Shown piece after piece: positions 17,491 to 26,532 of a stretch of 64,000 nucleotides of DNA. The notes under the pieces are model-generated. The model was not told the DNA's origin. It searched no databases and worked only from the letters and a program-made list of their open reading frames with translations. Made by a program: the position numbers and the translations under genes. This DNA is from Oscillospiraceae bacterium (GTDB taxonomy: Bacteria > Bacillota_A > Clostridia > Oscillospirales > Ruminococcaceae). The stretch's first letter is position 1. Every line of letters starts with the position of its first letter. The stretch lies in contig JAGAJA010000048.1 of NCBI GenBank assembly GCA_017829075.1, positions 1 to 64,000 of the forward strand. Reading direction: 5' to 3'.

Positions 17491-20400
17491 ATGAGCTTAG
17501 AACCCGGAGGCAGAGCCGACAAGTACGGAAACAATTACGAAAATAAATACCTTGCAAACCTCTTTTTAAGGCTTGTACTAGGCGAATTACAGTCAGTGAC
17601 AGTTGAACCACTTGGCAAGAATAAAGACAGTGTAGAATATATAGCTGTTGACAAAGATAACATTGAGTGGCATTACCAATGCAAACTTAGCAATGGCATT
17701 AAGGACAAATGGACAATTTCCGATTTAAGCAGTTATGATGTTTTTTCCAGAGCAAGAGAAATAATCGAAACTAATCCACATAATAGGTATGTATTTGTAT
17801 CCCCATTATCTTATGGTGAATTGCCCGAACTTTGTAAACGCGCAGGCACCAACTCATCGGTAGAGGATTTTCTGAACTATCAGCTAACCAATGACGAAAT
17901 AAAAAAGACATTTCGCGAAATAATAAAAAAATATGGTCTGGACGCAGACGATAAAAATCAGGTTTCAGCACTGCTTTCAATATTATCAAAATGCGATTTT
18001 GCAACTATTCCTTGTAATATAGTAAATACTCATGAATTGATATCAAAAGTTGGAACTATTTTTATGGGAGAAGCTGAAGGCGCACGTGTGTTCCTGGAAA
18101 ACTACATAAATTCAAACGGACGATACGGTGTTCCTATAACTGCCGACGAGATCATTTCAGCTATGGACAAGCAAGGATTTCCGTTTAGAAAACACATTTT
18201 CGGCGAGAATAATATTCCTAAAATCAAAGAATTGAATAGCATTTTCCTCAACTCATTTCAGCCTATCAATGATACAGTAATACATCGCTCAGAAACCGAC
18301 AGGGTTCTCGATGAAATAGCAAAAGGTAACTCCGTCATTTTGCACGGCAAAGCCGGCGTTGGAAAAAGCGGATGCGTTTATGAAATTGTCAATAAGCTGA
18401 ACGAAACCAACACCCTGTTTCTTGGATTAAAGTTGGATAAGATGGTCCCCGAAACATCTACTGATCATTTCGGGGAAAAACTGGGTTTCAAGCAGTCTCC
18501 TGTATATTGTCTGCATAATATTGCCGCAGGAAAGCCGTGCGTTCTTATACTCGACCAACTGGACGCTTTAAGATGGACAAGCCGCCATTCAGGTACTGCA
18601 TTGGAAATCTGTAAACAATTAATATATCAAGCAAAAACGTTAAACAAAGTCGATGGCGGACATATTTCGTTGCTGTTTATTACACGGACTTTTGATTTAG
18701 AGAATGACGCAGGACTAAAAGCATTGTTTGCTGAAAAAGAAAAGGATAAAGTCGCTTGGTCTAGGATTGAAATAAATGCGTTTTCTAAAGAAGATGTTAT
18801 CATAATACTCGGAGATGAATATCTAGGTCTTTCGCGCAAATTGCAGCAACTTCTGCTGATGCCTTCTTCCTTGTATATCTGGACATCGTTAACAAATCAT
18901 TCAGCCGCTCAAGGCATAACCACACCGTTTGAGCTTATGGATAAATGGTGGGATCAGATTCTAAATAACTGCGAAGATAATGGCATTTGCAAGGAAAGAA
19001 TCGCTTCAATATTGACTTCGTTTGTTAATAAACTTGAAGCAAGCTCCGAATCAGAGCTTCCAAAGCGAATTTTCCCTGATTACACCGATGAACTTCAAAT
19101 GTTAACATCATGCGGACTGTTAATTGAAAACAACAACGCAATATCTTTTTCTCACCAGAGTTTTTTGGATCATTTTGCCGTTTCGGGTATGTTAGAGAAA
19201 ATATACTCTGGCAGCAGCATTCTTGATGTAATAGGATCTTTTGATGAGCAAACTCCGTATATAAGATATCGTCTGATAAGGGTACTTCAAATTATGCTGG
19301 ATAATCAGAGTTTATATATCGGCAAATGTACGGCAATCCTTAAATCGGAAAATGTTCGGCACTACTTTAAGTGCACCGTTTTTGAGGTTATCGGACAGTG
19401 CGAAAACCCCAGCAACGGGCTGCTGGATTTCGTTTACAGTTATTTTGCAAATCAGGATTGGCGCGACTATGTCTTTAACACCGTGTATTGGGGACATCCG
19501 CAATTCATTGTGAATCTTGATACACGCCGCGAGTTTAGTTGGCAGGACAAAGAGGGACTGGATTTATTATACTCAATTAACACAAAAGCGCAGGATTTTT
19601 TGCTGGACAAACTTAAGCCTATGTGTTTCAAAAACGCCGAAACTGACTATATGGTTTATAACACTCTGTCCAGAAATTGCGCAACCGACTCGCCTGAAAT
19701 ATTGGAACTTAGGCTAGAATTATTGGAAGCGCATATCGACCTTTTAGCAAATCACTGGACCTTGCCGAATTCAAAAAACGAATCCAAAAACCTAATACCA
19801 ATACTTAAGCTCATAACAAAGTACATCGACAGTATAAAAGAACACTTGTATTTCGGCAAAGAAGATGATGTAATTGCTTTTTCGAAGTGTTTTTACCGTG
19901 AGATAGTAAAGGAACTGTTGCCTGAAATATGCAACAAGACAAAGCAATTTAGCCCACGCTTTCCCAATTTTGAGTTTAGCGATTCCTTCAAGAGATGGAC
20001 AAAGAGCACTTACAATCACCATTCTGCAAGATATATCGTTGAAATAGCAAAGATAAGCCTTTGCGAGTTTGCTTCAAAAGAACCAGAAGCTTTTATGATA
20101 TTTGTAGAAGAATTTGACGGCAACAATTCCGTAGTTTACCATGAAATCCTTGCCAATGCTATATTGGGTTTAGGCGTCGTGCACAGCGACTATGCTATTT
20201 CTTGGCTTTGCGCCGACCCCGAAAATCATTTCTTCATCTACACTGAAAACAGAGAGGATTACTTGTCATTGACCAAAAAAATCATCGGCAAATTCTCGCC
20301 GGCTTGTTCCATTGAAACCTTCCGCAGGCTCGAAGATATCATTCTTCATTGGAGCGACCCAACTGCAACAATGGTTGAAACATACAAACGCAGAGTAATG

Positions 20401-22020
20401 TTCAATAAGGAGAATAGATATCATCACGTTTATTTTGCATTTTGGGGACATCTTCAAAAAGAGCTTCTGCCCTGCCTCGACACAGCTAGAATTACCGATT
20501 ATTCAAAGCGCTTGATTCAGGCGCTTAATCGCAATGAGTGGCTAAGAACACCTTATTATAAAAGCGGTTTGTCGACTGGTCGGGCGATGAGCGTAAAGTC
20601 TCCTGTATCGCATAAAGCTAAAACAATATCCGATAAAACATGGCTGAAGATCATTTCTGTTCCAAATAACAAAATGAACGGATATCATGAAATAGAAAAA
20701 AACGGATATTATGTTCGTGCTGATCATATCACTTTTTCAGATTCTTTATCCGTACAAGCAAAACAGAATCCCACTCGGTTTGCTAAGCTCTCTTTGTCTT
20801 TTCCGCAGGATTGCTACTTCGGTTATATCACAGGAGTAATTAGTGCGATATACAAGAATGATGAAAGCATTACCAACATTGATTTTTCGTTGGTATGCAA
20901 TGTGGTCAACCGATATATATCGCATAGTGACAGTAATGTCATTACCGAGATATTAAGGCTTATTGAAAGAAAGGCAGAGGAAAACTGGCCTAATAATATT
21001 ATTCGATTCGTTTGCGACGCGGCAATGAATTCTCCGGATCCGTCCCCTGATTTTACTGTATTTTACGAAAAAAGCAAGCCTTGTTCACCACATTCGCTGC
21101 TTACAAATGCAATTAACTGCGTTCGCGGATGCGCTTTGCAAACGCTATCTCAATTGCTATGGGAACACAAAGAATTGTCCGAGCAATTCAAGCCTGTTGT
21201 CAAAAAAGCAATAAATGATTCGAACGAGGCTGTTCGCTTTTCTGCAATTTCCTTCATTTTTCCGTACTACAACCTTGACAAAGAATTCTGTATTAACACT
21301 TTGAAAGAACTGATAGAAAAAGAAATCCGCACATTAGGATATTATGATATCTGGGACATTATATGCTGTGAGTATAGCAATATTGGCGAATTCTTCACAT
21401 CAAGTTTGATTAAGGCTTGCTGTTCGGGTATCGAGGAATTGGATGTAATAGCGGCTGGGTATCTCTGTGCAGCTGCAATCTATTATGATTTTGACATTGC
21501 CGAACAGATATACAAACTGCCTCTGAACGACAATCAGATTGACCGCATTTGTCGCCAAGCGGTATATTCGTTCAACCAAGAGGAATTTCATCAGAATAGC
21601 AAAGATATCCTGTTACATTTTCTTGATGAAGGAAAAACCGATTTGTTTGCTTTCAGTCAACTTTTCTACGACAACTACGTGGATTTAGACAGGGACGAAG
21701 ACCTTTTACTAAAACTATTAAGTGCAAAGCTAAAGGAACATCATCTGCATACGATACTTGATTACATCAATACAAATGCTCAAGATATAGAGCGATATGC
21801 GAAAATCCTGCATTCTATCTGTGAAGGAATGCTAAAAAACGAAATGAGGGATACTGATACAATTGCAAATGATTTGATAAAAAGCGTAATTAAGCTCCTG
21901 GACGCAAACAAGCATAATCCCGAAATCAAGGCACAATGTCTTGAAATGTGGGATATTATCTATAAGTCAAGTTACAAATCAAGTATGCCTTTTTCGCAAA
22001 TAATTGATAATTTGATTTAG
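17491..22020 (+). CDS. Large STAND-like NTPase with nuclease-like N-terminus, candidate antiphage sensor
   Basis: 1,509 residues from ATG 17491, with AAGGAGAG six bases upstream. The N-terminal ~200 residues begin LEPGGRADKYGNNYENKYLA and contain D46...E59...Q63-C-K65 (EWHYQCKLSNG), the D...QxK pattern of Cap4/DUF4297- or Mrr-type PD-(D/E)xK nucleases. The P-loop HGKAGVGKSG is at about 285 and the Walker B VLILDQLDAL at about 351. A winged-helix-like part follows (SFSHQSFLDHFAVSGM, about 550). The last ~900 residues are helical and repeat-like. Nuclease-NTPase-repeat order and length match Avs-type STAND defence proteins, which bind a phage protein through the C-terminal repeats. The match is by architecture only. 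It stands alone with its own promoter and is AT-rich compared with flanking chromosome. Confidence 0.65.
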   Translation: MSLEPGGRADKYGNNYENKYLANLFLRLVLGELQSVTVEPLGKNKDSVEYIAVDKDNIEWHYQCKLSNGIKDKWTISDLSSYDVFSRAREIIETNPHNRYVFVSPLSYGELPELCKRAGTNSSVEDFLNYQLTNDEIKKTFREIIKKYGLDADDKNQVSALLSILSKCDFATIPCNIVNTHELISKVGTIFMGEAEGARVFLENYINSNGRYGVPITADEIISAMDKQGFPFRKHIFGENNIPKIKELNSIFLNSFQPINDTVIHRSETDRVLDEIAKGNSVILHGKAGVGKSGCVYEIVNKLNETNTLFLGLKLDKMVPETSTDHFGEKLGFKQSPVYCLHNIAAGKPCVLILDQLDALRWTSRHSGTALEICKQLIYQAKTLNKVDGGHISLLFITRTFDLENDAGLKALFAEKEKDKVAWSRIEINAFSKEDVIIILGDEYLGLSRKLQQLLLMPSSLYIWTSLTNHSAAQGITTPFELMDKWWDQILNNCEDNGICKERIASILTSFVNKLEASSESELPKRIFPDYTDELQMLTSCGLLIENNNAISFSHQSFLDHFAVSGMLEKIYSGSSILDVIGSFDEQTPYIRYRLIRVLQIMLDNQSLYIGKCTAILKSENVRHYFKCTVFEVIGQCENPSNGLLDFVYSYFANQDWRDYVFNTVYWGHPQFIVNLDTRREFSWQDKEGLDLLYSINTKAQDFLLDKLKPMCFKNAETDYMVYNTLSRNCATDSPEILELRLELLEAHIDLLANHWTLPNSKNESKNLIPILKLITKYIDSIKEHLYFGKEDDVIAFSKCFYREIVKELLPEICNKTKQFSPRFPNFEFSDSFKRWTKSTYNHHSARYIVEIAKISLCEFASKEPEAFMIFVEEFDGNNSVVYHEILANAILGLGVVHSDYAISWLCADPENHFFIYTENREDYLSLTKKIIGKFSPACSIETFRRLEDIILHWSDPTATMVETYKRRVMFNKENRYHHVYFAFWGHLQKELLPCLDTARITDYSKRLIQALNRNEWLRTPYYKSGLSTGRAMSVKSPVSHKAKTISDKTWLKIISVPNNKMNGYHEIEKNGYYVRADHITFSDSLSVQAKQNPTRFAKLSLSFPQDCYFGYITGVISAIYKNDESITNIDFSLVCNVVNRYISHSDSNVITEILRLIERKAEENWPNNIIRFVCDAAMNSPDPSPDFTVFYEKSKPCSPHSLLTNAINCVRGCALQTLSQLLWEHKELSEQFKPVVKKAINDSNEAVRFSAISFIFPYYNLDKEFCINTLKELIEKEIRTLGYYDIWDIICCEYSNIGEFFTSSLIKACCSGIEELDVIAAGYLCAAAIYYDFDIAEQIYKLPLNDNQIDRICRQAVYSFNQEEFHQNSKDILLHFLDEGKTDLFAFSQLFYDNYVDLDRDEDLLLKLLSAKLKEHHLHTILDYINTNAQDIERYAKILHSICEGMLKNEMRDTDTIANDLIKSVIKLLDANKHNPEIKAQCLEMWDIIYKSSYKSSMPFSQIIDNLI

Positions 22021-22197
22021 TTCATGTATTATGCTTAGACTGATGCCGATAAGGAACAATGCTCTTTGAATAAAGGAACATTCTACTTTATCGTTTTCGC
22101 TGCTACTAATATAAAATAAAGACATAAATTGGTATATAAAATTAGCATGCGGAAACTTTCTATTTACTGATTCTTAGTCAAGTAATATCTGTTTAAA

Positions 22198-22371
22198 TTA
22201 CAATCGACTTATATATTTGACTAGATTTTCTTTATTTATCCGCCATTGTTTCCCCACCCTAAACGCCTCGATATCACCGCTCTGAACCAGTTTCAGGGCG
22301 GTGTTTTTTCCTATGTGCAGAAGCTCCTGTAATTCTTTGAGGGTCAGAATATCCTTAGTATTATTAAGCAT
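22198..22371 (-). CDS. Excisionase-like helix-turn-helix protein
   Basis: 57 residues, MLNNTKDILTLKELQELLHI followed by GKNTALKLVQSGDIEAFRVG and KQWRINKENLVKYI. This is the MerR-like winged HTH of the excisionase (helix_turn_helix_17) family. The ATG at 22371 has AAAGGAG nine bases upstream. Such proteins act as recombination directionality factors or small regulators in integrative elements. It lies between the STAND-like gene and the DUF960/amidoligase module. Confidence 0.75.
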   Translation of the reverse strand: MLNNTKDILTLKELQELLHIGKNTALKLVQSGDIEAFRVGKQWRINKENLVKYISRL

Positions 22372-22487
22372 ATTGTCACGCTCCTTTTCGGTTTATTTAA
22401 TCCCATGTTCCCCCGAAAAGTCGCTCCACACAAAGGTATATTATACCGTTGTGAGGGAGGTGATCAGATGAAGGAATAACTTCACAG

Positions 22488-22652
22488 ATGCTCGTAACCA
22501 TAATCGAAGCCGGTGTCGTTGCAATCGCAGGGATAATCGGCATGGTAAGCGAGTGTCGCAAGGATGAGAAGCGCAACCAGCTTCAACAGAAAATCGACGA
22601 CGCGGAGCGCGAACTCAAACGGTTAGACAGCACGGATTTCCGGTTGAAATAA
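22488..22652 (+). CDS. Small protein with one TM segment and charged helical tail
   Basis: 54 residues: a hydrophobic N-terminus (MLVTIIEAGVVAIAGIIGMV) and then a charged, coiled-coil-like tail rich in K, R, E and D. The good ribosome site GGGAGGTGATC precedes another ATG at 22468 that reads only three codons (Met-Lys-Glu) before TAA. The two ATGs are 20 bases apart, so a one-base deletion could have split an original start, or the short frame could be a leader. No function is known. Confidence 0.45.
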   Translation: MLVTIIEAGVVAIAGIIGMVSECRKDEKRNQLQQKIDDAERELKRLDSTDFRLK

Positions 22653-22696
22653 CGGTTTATTTCGGTTTATCGCGGACTCGATTTTCACAGCAAAAC

Positions 22697-22737
22697 AAGC
22701 CCCGTTATCGTGATGTGAATTCACGGTGACGGGGCTT
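22697..22737 (+). terminator. Terminator after the small TM protein
   Basis: AAGCCCCGT (22697-22705) pairs with ACGGGGCTT (22729-22737), with an inner imperfect TGTGAAT/TCACGG stem, followed by TTGTTTTG. Confidence 0.65.
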
Positions 22738-22786
22738 TTGTTTTGTCAAACAAACCGCATTACAAAGCCATTCGGAGGTGACAGAA

Positions 22787-23074
22787 ATGTTCAACAACCC
22801 ACGTTATTGCACCAGAGGAATAAGCGAAACAGTACCACTTCTTACGCAGATAATCCTCTGGGACTTAATCGACAGCATGGAGGTCGAGGAGAAAGACTAC
22901 TTACAGGTTTTCAAACTCACAACCGACAGCAAAACCCAGCATGTTACTCATTCGCAGGAACAGCCGCCCTACGAGCGCACGCTCGAATTTCGCACGGACA
23001 ACCCCATCACAGCGAAAATCTTCGTCATTGACGACGAAACCCACACCACTATGCTTTTGGCAGAAGAATATTGA
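22787..23074 (+). CDS. DUF960 family protein
   Basis: 95 residues from ATG 22787 with GGAGGTGA seven bases upstream. The pattern MFNNPRYCTRGISETVPLL, DYLQVFKL, HSQEQPPYER and KIFVIDDETHTTMLLAEEY matches the DUF960 family, small proteins found on plasmids and integrative elements of Firmicutes. The function is unknown. It is first in a tight run with the amidoligase and amidotransferase genes (17 bp to the next start). Confidence 0.75.
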   Translation: MFNNPRYCTRGISETVPLLTQIILWDLIDSMEVEEKDYLQVFKLTTDSKTQHVTHSQEQPPYERTLEFRTDNPITAKIFVIDDETHTTMLLAEEY

Positions 23075-23091
23075 TTTAGGAGGACTACACC

Positions 23092-24213
23092 ATGGACAAC
23101 AAAACCAAAAACACACTCCTCGTTTGCAGCTGCTGCGGCGCTGAACTCGACACCGAAGATTACTATGAAATGCAAGGCGAATTGCTCTGCCCTGATTGCT
23201 ACCACAACGAAACCGTCGCCTGTGAACACTGCGGCGAGAGAATCTGGCTTGACGACAACGCTGGCTCGGATAATATGCCGCTCTGCCAGCGCTGCTACGA
23301 CGATTACTACACCACTTGCGAATGCTGCGGACGCATTATTCATCGGGATTACGCCAACTACGACGATGATGACGACTATCCCTACTGCGACCGCTGCTAC
23401 GAGGAACGATGCCAGAGTTCCATTCACGAGTACAGCTACAAGCCCGAACCTATCTTTTATGGCGACAGCAAGCGCTATTACGGCGTGGAACTTGAGATCG
23501 ATGAGGGTGGAAAGGACAGTGACCATGCTGACACGCTTCTGGGTATCGGCAACAGGCTTGCAGAGCACATTTACATCAAGTCGGACGGAAGCCTTTCCGA
23601 TGGCATGGAAATCGTCACACACCCCATGACGCTTCGCTACCACAAGAACAAAATGCCATGGGCAGAGCTTATGGAATCAGCGATACACATGTACTATCGC
23701 AGCCACAAAACCTCAACGTGCGGTCTGCACATTCACATCAACAGAACAGCCTTCGGCAACACCCGGGAAGCACAAGACGAGTGCATTTCCCGGGTGCTTT
23801 ACTTTGTTGAGCACCACTGGAACGAGCTGCTGAAATTCAGCCGCCGCACCGAGTATCAGATGAACCGCTGGGCGGCTCGGTATGGTTATAAGAATAATCC
23901 GAAAGAGATTTTGGAGGACGCGAAGAAAGGCTGTAACGGGCGGTATGCCTGCGTAAACATCACGAACTGGAGTACCATCGAGTTCAGAATGTTCCGGGGT
24001 ACGCTCAAGTATAACACGCTCATTGCAACGCTGGAACTGGTTGACTCTATCTGCGATATGGCGCTGACCTACTCGGATACCGAGATAGCAAAAATCAGCT
24101 GGTCTGACTTTGTAAGCGGTCTTGATGAGGAGTACTGTTCCGAGCTTATTACATACCTGAAAGAGCGTCAGCTCTATGTAAATGCACCGATTGACACAAA
24201 GGAGGACAACTGA
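23092..24213 (+). CDS. Putative amidoligase with N-terminal zinc-ribbon repeats
   Basis: 373 residues. The first ~115 carry about six CxxC knuckles (CSCCGAE, CPDCY, CEHCGERI, CQRCY, CECCGRII, CDRCY), probable zinc ribbons. From about 130 the sequence YYGVELEIDEGG, SDGSLSDGMEIVTHPM, CGLHIHINRTAFG and TIEFRMFRGTLKYNT matches the amidoligase (glutamine-synthetase-like COOH-NH2 ligase) family. These enzymes make amide bonds on unknown peptide or small-molecule substrates. The stop codon is one base before the glutamine amidotransferase gene, a pairing known from phages and integrative elements in which the amidotransferase could supply ammonia. Confidence 0.8.
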   Translation: MDNKTKNTLLVCSCCGAELDTEDYYEMQGELLCPDCYHNETVACEHCGERIWLDDNAGSDNMPLCQRCYDDYYTTCECCGRIIHRDYANYDDDDDYPYCDRCYEERCQSSIHEYSYKPEPIFYGDSKRYYGVELEIDEGGKDSDHADTLLGIGNRLAEHIYIKSDGSLSDGMEIVTHPMTLRYHKNKMPWAELMESAIHMYYRSHKTSTCGLHIHINRTAFGNTREAQDECISRVLYFVEHHWNELLKFSRRTEYQMNRWAARYGYKNNPKEILEDAKKGCNGRYACVNITNWSTIEFRMFRGTLKYNTLIATLELVDSICDMALTYSDTEIAKISWSDFVSGLDEEYCSELITYLKERQLYVNAPIDTKEDN

Positions 24214-24214
24214 T

Positions 24215-25198
24215 ATGTGCGCAATATTTGGACTTATCGACTACAACCACACTCTCAACGCAAAACAGCGCGAGAAAGTCTTGCGTGTGCTTTCGCAGGA
24301 ATGTGAGGAGCGCGGAACGGACGCTACCGGCTTTGCCTACAATTCCCGTGGCAAGCTCACTGTCTTCAAGCGTCCGTTTGCCGCTCATAATGTTCATCTG
24401 AAGCTTCGCGAGGACGCGAATGTTATCATGGGTCACACAAGAATGGCAACTCAAGGGAACAAGCTTGACAACCGCAACAACCACCCATTCCCCGGTGTTG
24501 TGAATGGAACTCATTTTGCTCTGGCACATAACGGCGTACTCCACAACGACCTAACGCTCCGCGCACAGATGAAGCTGCCGAACACGCCCGTTAAAACCGA
24601 CAGCTACATAGCTGTTCAGCTTTTGGAACAGCAGAAAACCTTCGACATGAAATCCATCGGTGAGATGGCAGAGCTTGTCGAGGGTTCTTTTGTGTTCACT
24701 ATTCTGGACGACCGCAACAATCTCTATTTCGTCAAGGGCGATAATCCGCTTGCCCTGTACCACTTTGAGAAATACGGCTTCTATGTCTATGCAAGCACAG
24801 AGGCAATTCTCGACCGCTCACTAACTAGGCTCGGAATACTCGGTTTTGAGCATACCGAGATTGACACGAACTGCGGCGACATTATCAAAATCGACAGTAC
24901 CGGAGCAATGGAGCGAGGACTGTTCGACACCTCAAACCTCTACGCATTCGACTACCGTTTTCTCCGCAGCAGCTATTGGGATTATCCCGACCCAGCCGAA
25001 CACGAAACGCAGGACGTGAAGCAACTCAAAGACTTCGCCGCAAGCATCGGCATTGCTAGAGAGGACATTGACCTTCTCTTATGCTACGGATACTTTGTCG
25101 AGGAAATCGAAGAAATGCTCTACCACCCCGGTGAATTTGAGCAGGCGCTTGCTGAGATTCTTGACGAGTGCGCCTACGATTACTGTGGTGAGTGGTGA
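24215..25198 (+). CDS. Class II glutamine amidotransferase
   Basis: 327 residues. ATG 24215 puts Cys at position 2 (MCAIFGLIDYN), the N-terminal nucleophile needed for glutamine hydrolysis, so the upstream start at 24182 is rejected; GGAGG lies just upstream. GHTRMATQG, NNHPFPG and LAHNGVLHN are the standard class II (Ntn-hydrolase) motifs. The C-terminal ~100 residues are variable and acidic. It is probably co-transcribed and works with the amidoligase before it. No synthetase domain is present, so it is not GlmS, PurF or AsnB. Confidence 0.85.
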   Translation: MCAIFGLIDYNHTLNAKQREKVLRVLSQECEERGTDATGFAYNSRGKLTVFKRPFAAHNVHLKLREDANVIMGHTRMATQGNKLDNRNNHPFPGVVNGTHFALAHNGVLHNDLTLRAQMKLPNTPVKTDSYIAVQLLEQQKTFDMKSIGEMAELVEGSFVFTILDDRNNLYFVKGDNPLALYHFEKYGFYVYASTEAILDRSLTRLGILGFEHTEIDTNCGDIIKIDSTGAMERGLFDTSNLYAFDYRFLRSSYWDYPDPAEHETQDVKQLKDFAASIGIAREDIDLLLCYGYFVEEIEEMLYHPGEFEQALAEILDECAYDYCGEW

Positions 25199-25321
25199 GC
25201 GTTCGGAAAACTCCCACACATTACGGACATATCCGGAAAGTGCTGAACGGAGTTTGCCGAACGCAAAACCGCAGCGTTTTCGGATTGCCGTAAAAGTATA
25301 CTTTATCGAACGGAGGACACA

Positions 25322-25921
25322 ATGGGAAGAACCTATGGATACGCTCGAGTTTCAAGCACGGAGCAGAACTTAGACCGACAGGTCGAGGCACTTCTTGCTT
25401 ACGGAGTTGAGGAGCGCGACATTATTACCGACAAGCAGTCGGGCAAGGATTTTCAGCACTCGGGTTATCTTGCGCTGAAAAACCAAATGCTACGACCGGG
25501 CGATACTCTCGTCATCAAGGAAATGGACAGGCTTGGCAGGGATTACAGCGCAATCAAGGACGAGTGGCTCGACATTCAGAAAATGGGCGTTGACATTGTG
25601 ATAATCGACACGCCCATTCTCAACACGAAGGAGAAATCCGACCTCGAGAAAAATCTGATTTGCAGCATAGTCTTTGAGCTTCTCGCCTACACTGCCGAAA
25701 AGGAACGCCGCAAAATCCGCACACGTCAAGCCGAGGGCATAAAGCTTGCACTCGACAAGGGCGTGAAGTTCGGCAGACCCGAAACCGCTTTACCTGAAAA
25801 CTACACTGAGGTAATCGGGCTGTGGCAATCGGGGCGCATTACTGCGGTTGAAGCAATGCGGCGGCTTGGGCTGAAGAAAACCACATTCTACAAGCTTGCA
25901 GACAGGCTGACGAACAAATAA
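25322..25921 (+). CDS. Small serine recombinase (resolvase/invertase family)
   Basis: 199 residues with GGAGG eight bases before ATG 25322. The catalytic Ser lies in YGYARVSSTEQNLDRQ; VIKEMDRLGRDY and KERRKIRTRQAEGIKLA complete the resolvase domain and E-helix. The C-terminus (GRITAVEAMRRLGLKKTTFY) is the helix-turn-helix. It appears intact. It could resolve cointegrates or invert DNA within the island; no paired res or inverted site was identified nearby. Confidence 0.9.
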   Translation: MGRTYGYARVSSTEQNLDRQVEALLAYGVEERDIITDKQSGKDFQHSGYLALKNQMLRPGDTLVIKEMDRLGRDYSAIKDEWLDIQKMGVDIVIIDTPILNTKEKSDLEKNLICSIVFELLAYTAEKERRKIRTRQAEGIKLALDKGVKFGRPETALPENYTEVIGLWQSGRITAVEAMRRLGLKKTTFYKLADRLTNK

Positions 25922-26532
25922 TTATCAGCGGCGCGAGCTGCTTTCACATATACCTTCCGGTGCTCCTTTGCGAGCATCGGATTTTTTGTAGAAATCAATA
26001 CTGTTTTGCGAAAAGTTTTTCAGATTTTTTGACCATCCTACAAGTAAAATATAAAATAATATATAGCATAAACATTTCATTAATATGGGGGAAGAGGAAA
26101 TGACGAAAACGTCCCGAAACTAAAGCAGGATAAGACGAAGGAGATAGAAAGAATAGAAGTTAATATGGTAATCCTTGATAAAGATTATATCAAATTCTCG
26201 CAGAAAAATCAGCGCCGTGGTATGATGCCACGGCGCTATGATTTATGTTGGATTCTGGCTTTCTTTCAATTGACAAAGTTGAAAACTTGACAAAACAGCT
26301 CCAAGATAGTATTTGAAAAAATATCTAGAGAAACAGTGGGTGGGGGTCCCTTCAAAAATGGCTTTTTTAGCCCCAAATTCACTGCTAGGGAGGGGAAGGG
26401 GGAAACTTCGATAAAAATTTACGCAGAAAACTTTTTGCCATCTGCAAGGTTGATTACGTTGATGATGTCAATTTGTCAACTTTGGCAGGTTAAAAAACAG
26501 AAATTGTGTAATAATGATTTATCCAAAAGAAC
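25922..26532. other. Non-coding gap with one strong hairpin
   Basis: AGCGCCGTGG (26211-26220) pairs with CCACGGCGCT (26228-26237), loop TATGATG; the following bases are not a clean T-run. The rest is AT-rich with a G-rich spot at 26336-26349. A frame from 26165 of about 40 codons has no good ribosome site and was not called. The stretch separates the resolvase from the convergent 615-residue gene. Confidence 0.5.

Noticed and set aside
26165..26290. Short frame of about 40 codons in the gap after the resolvase
   Set aside because: No good ribosome site, and it runs through a strong hairpin; not supported as a gene.
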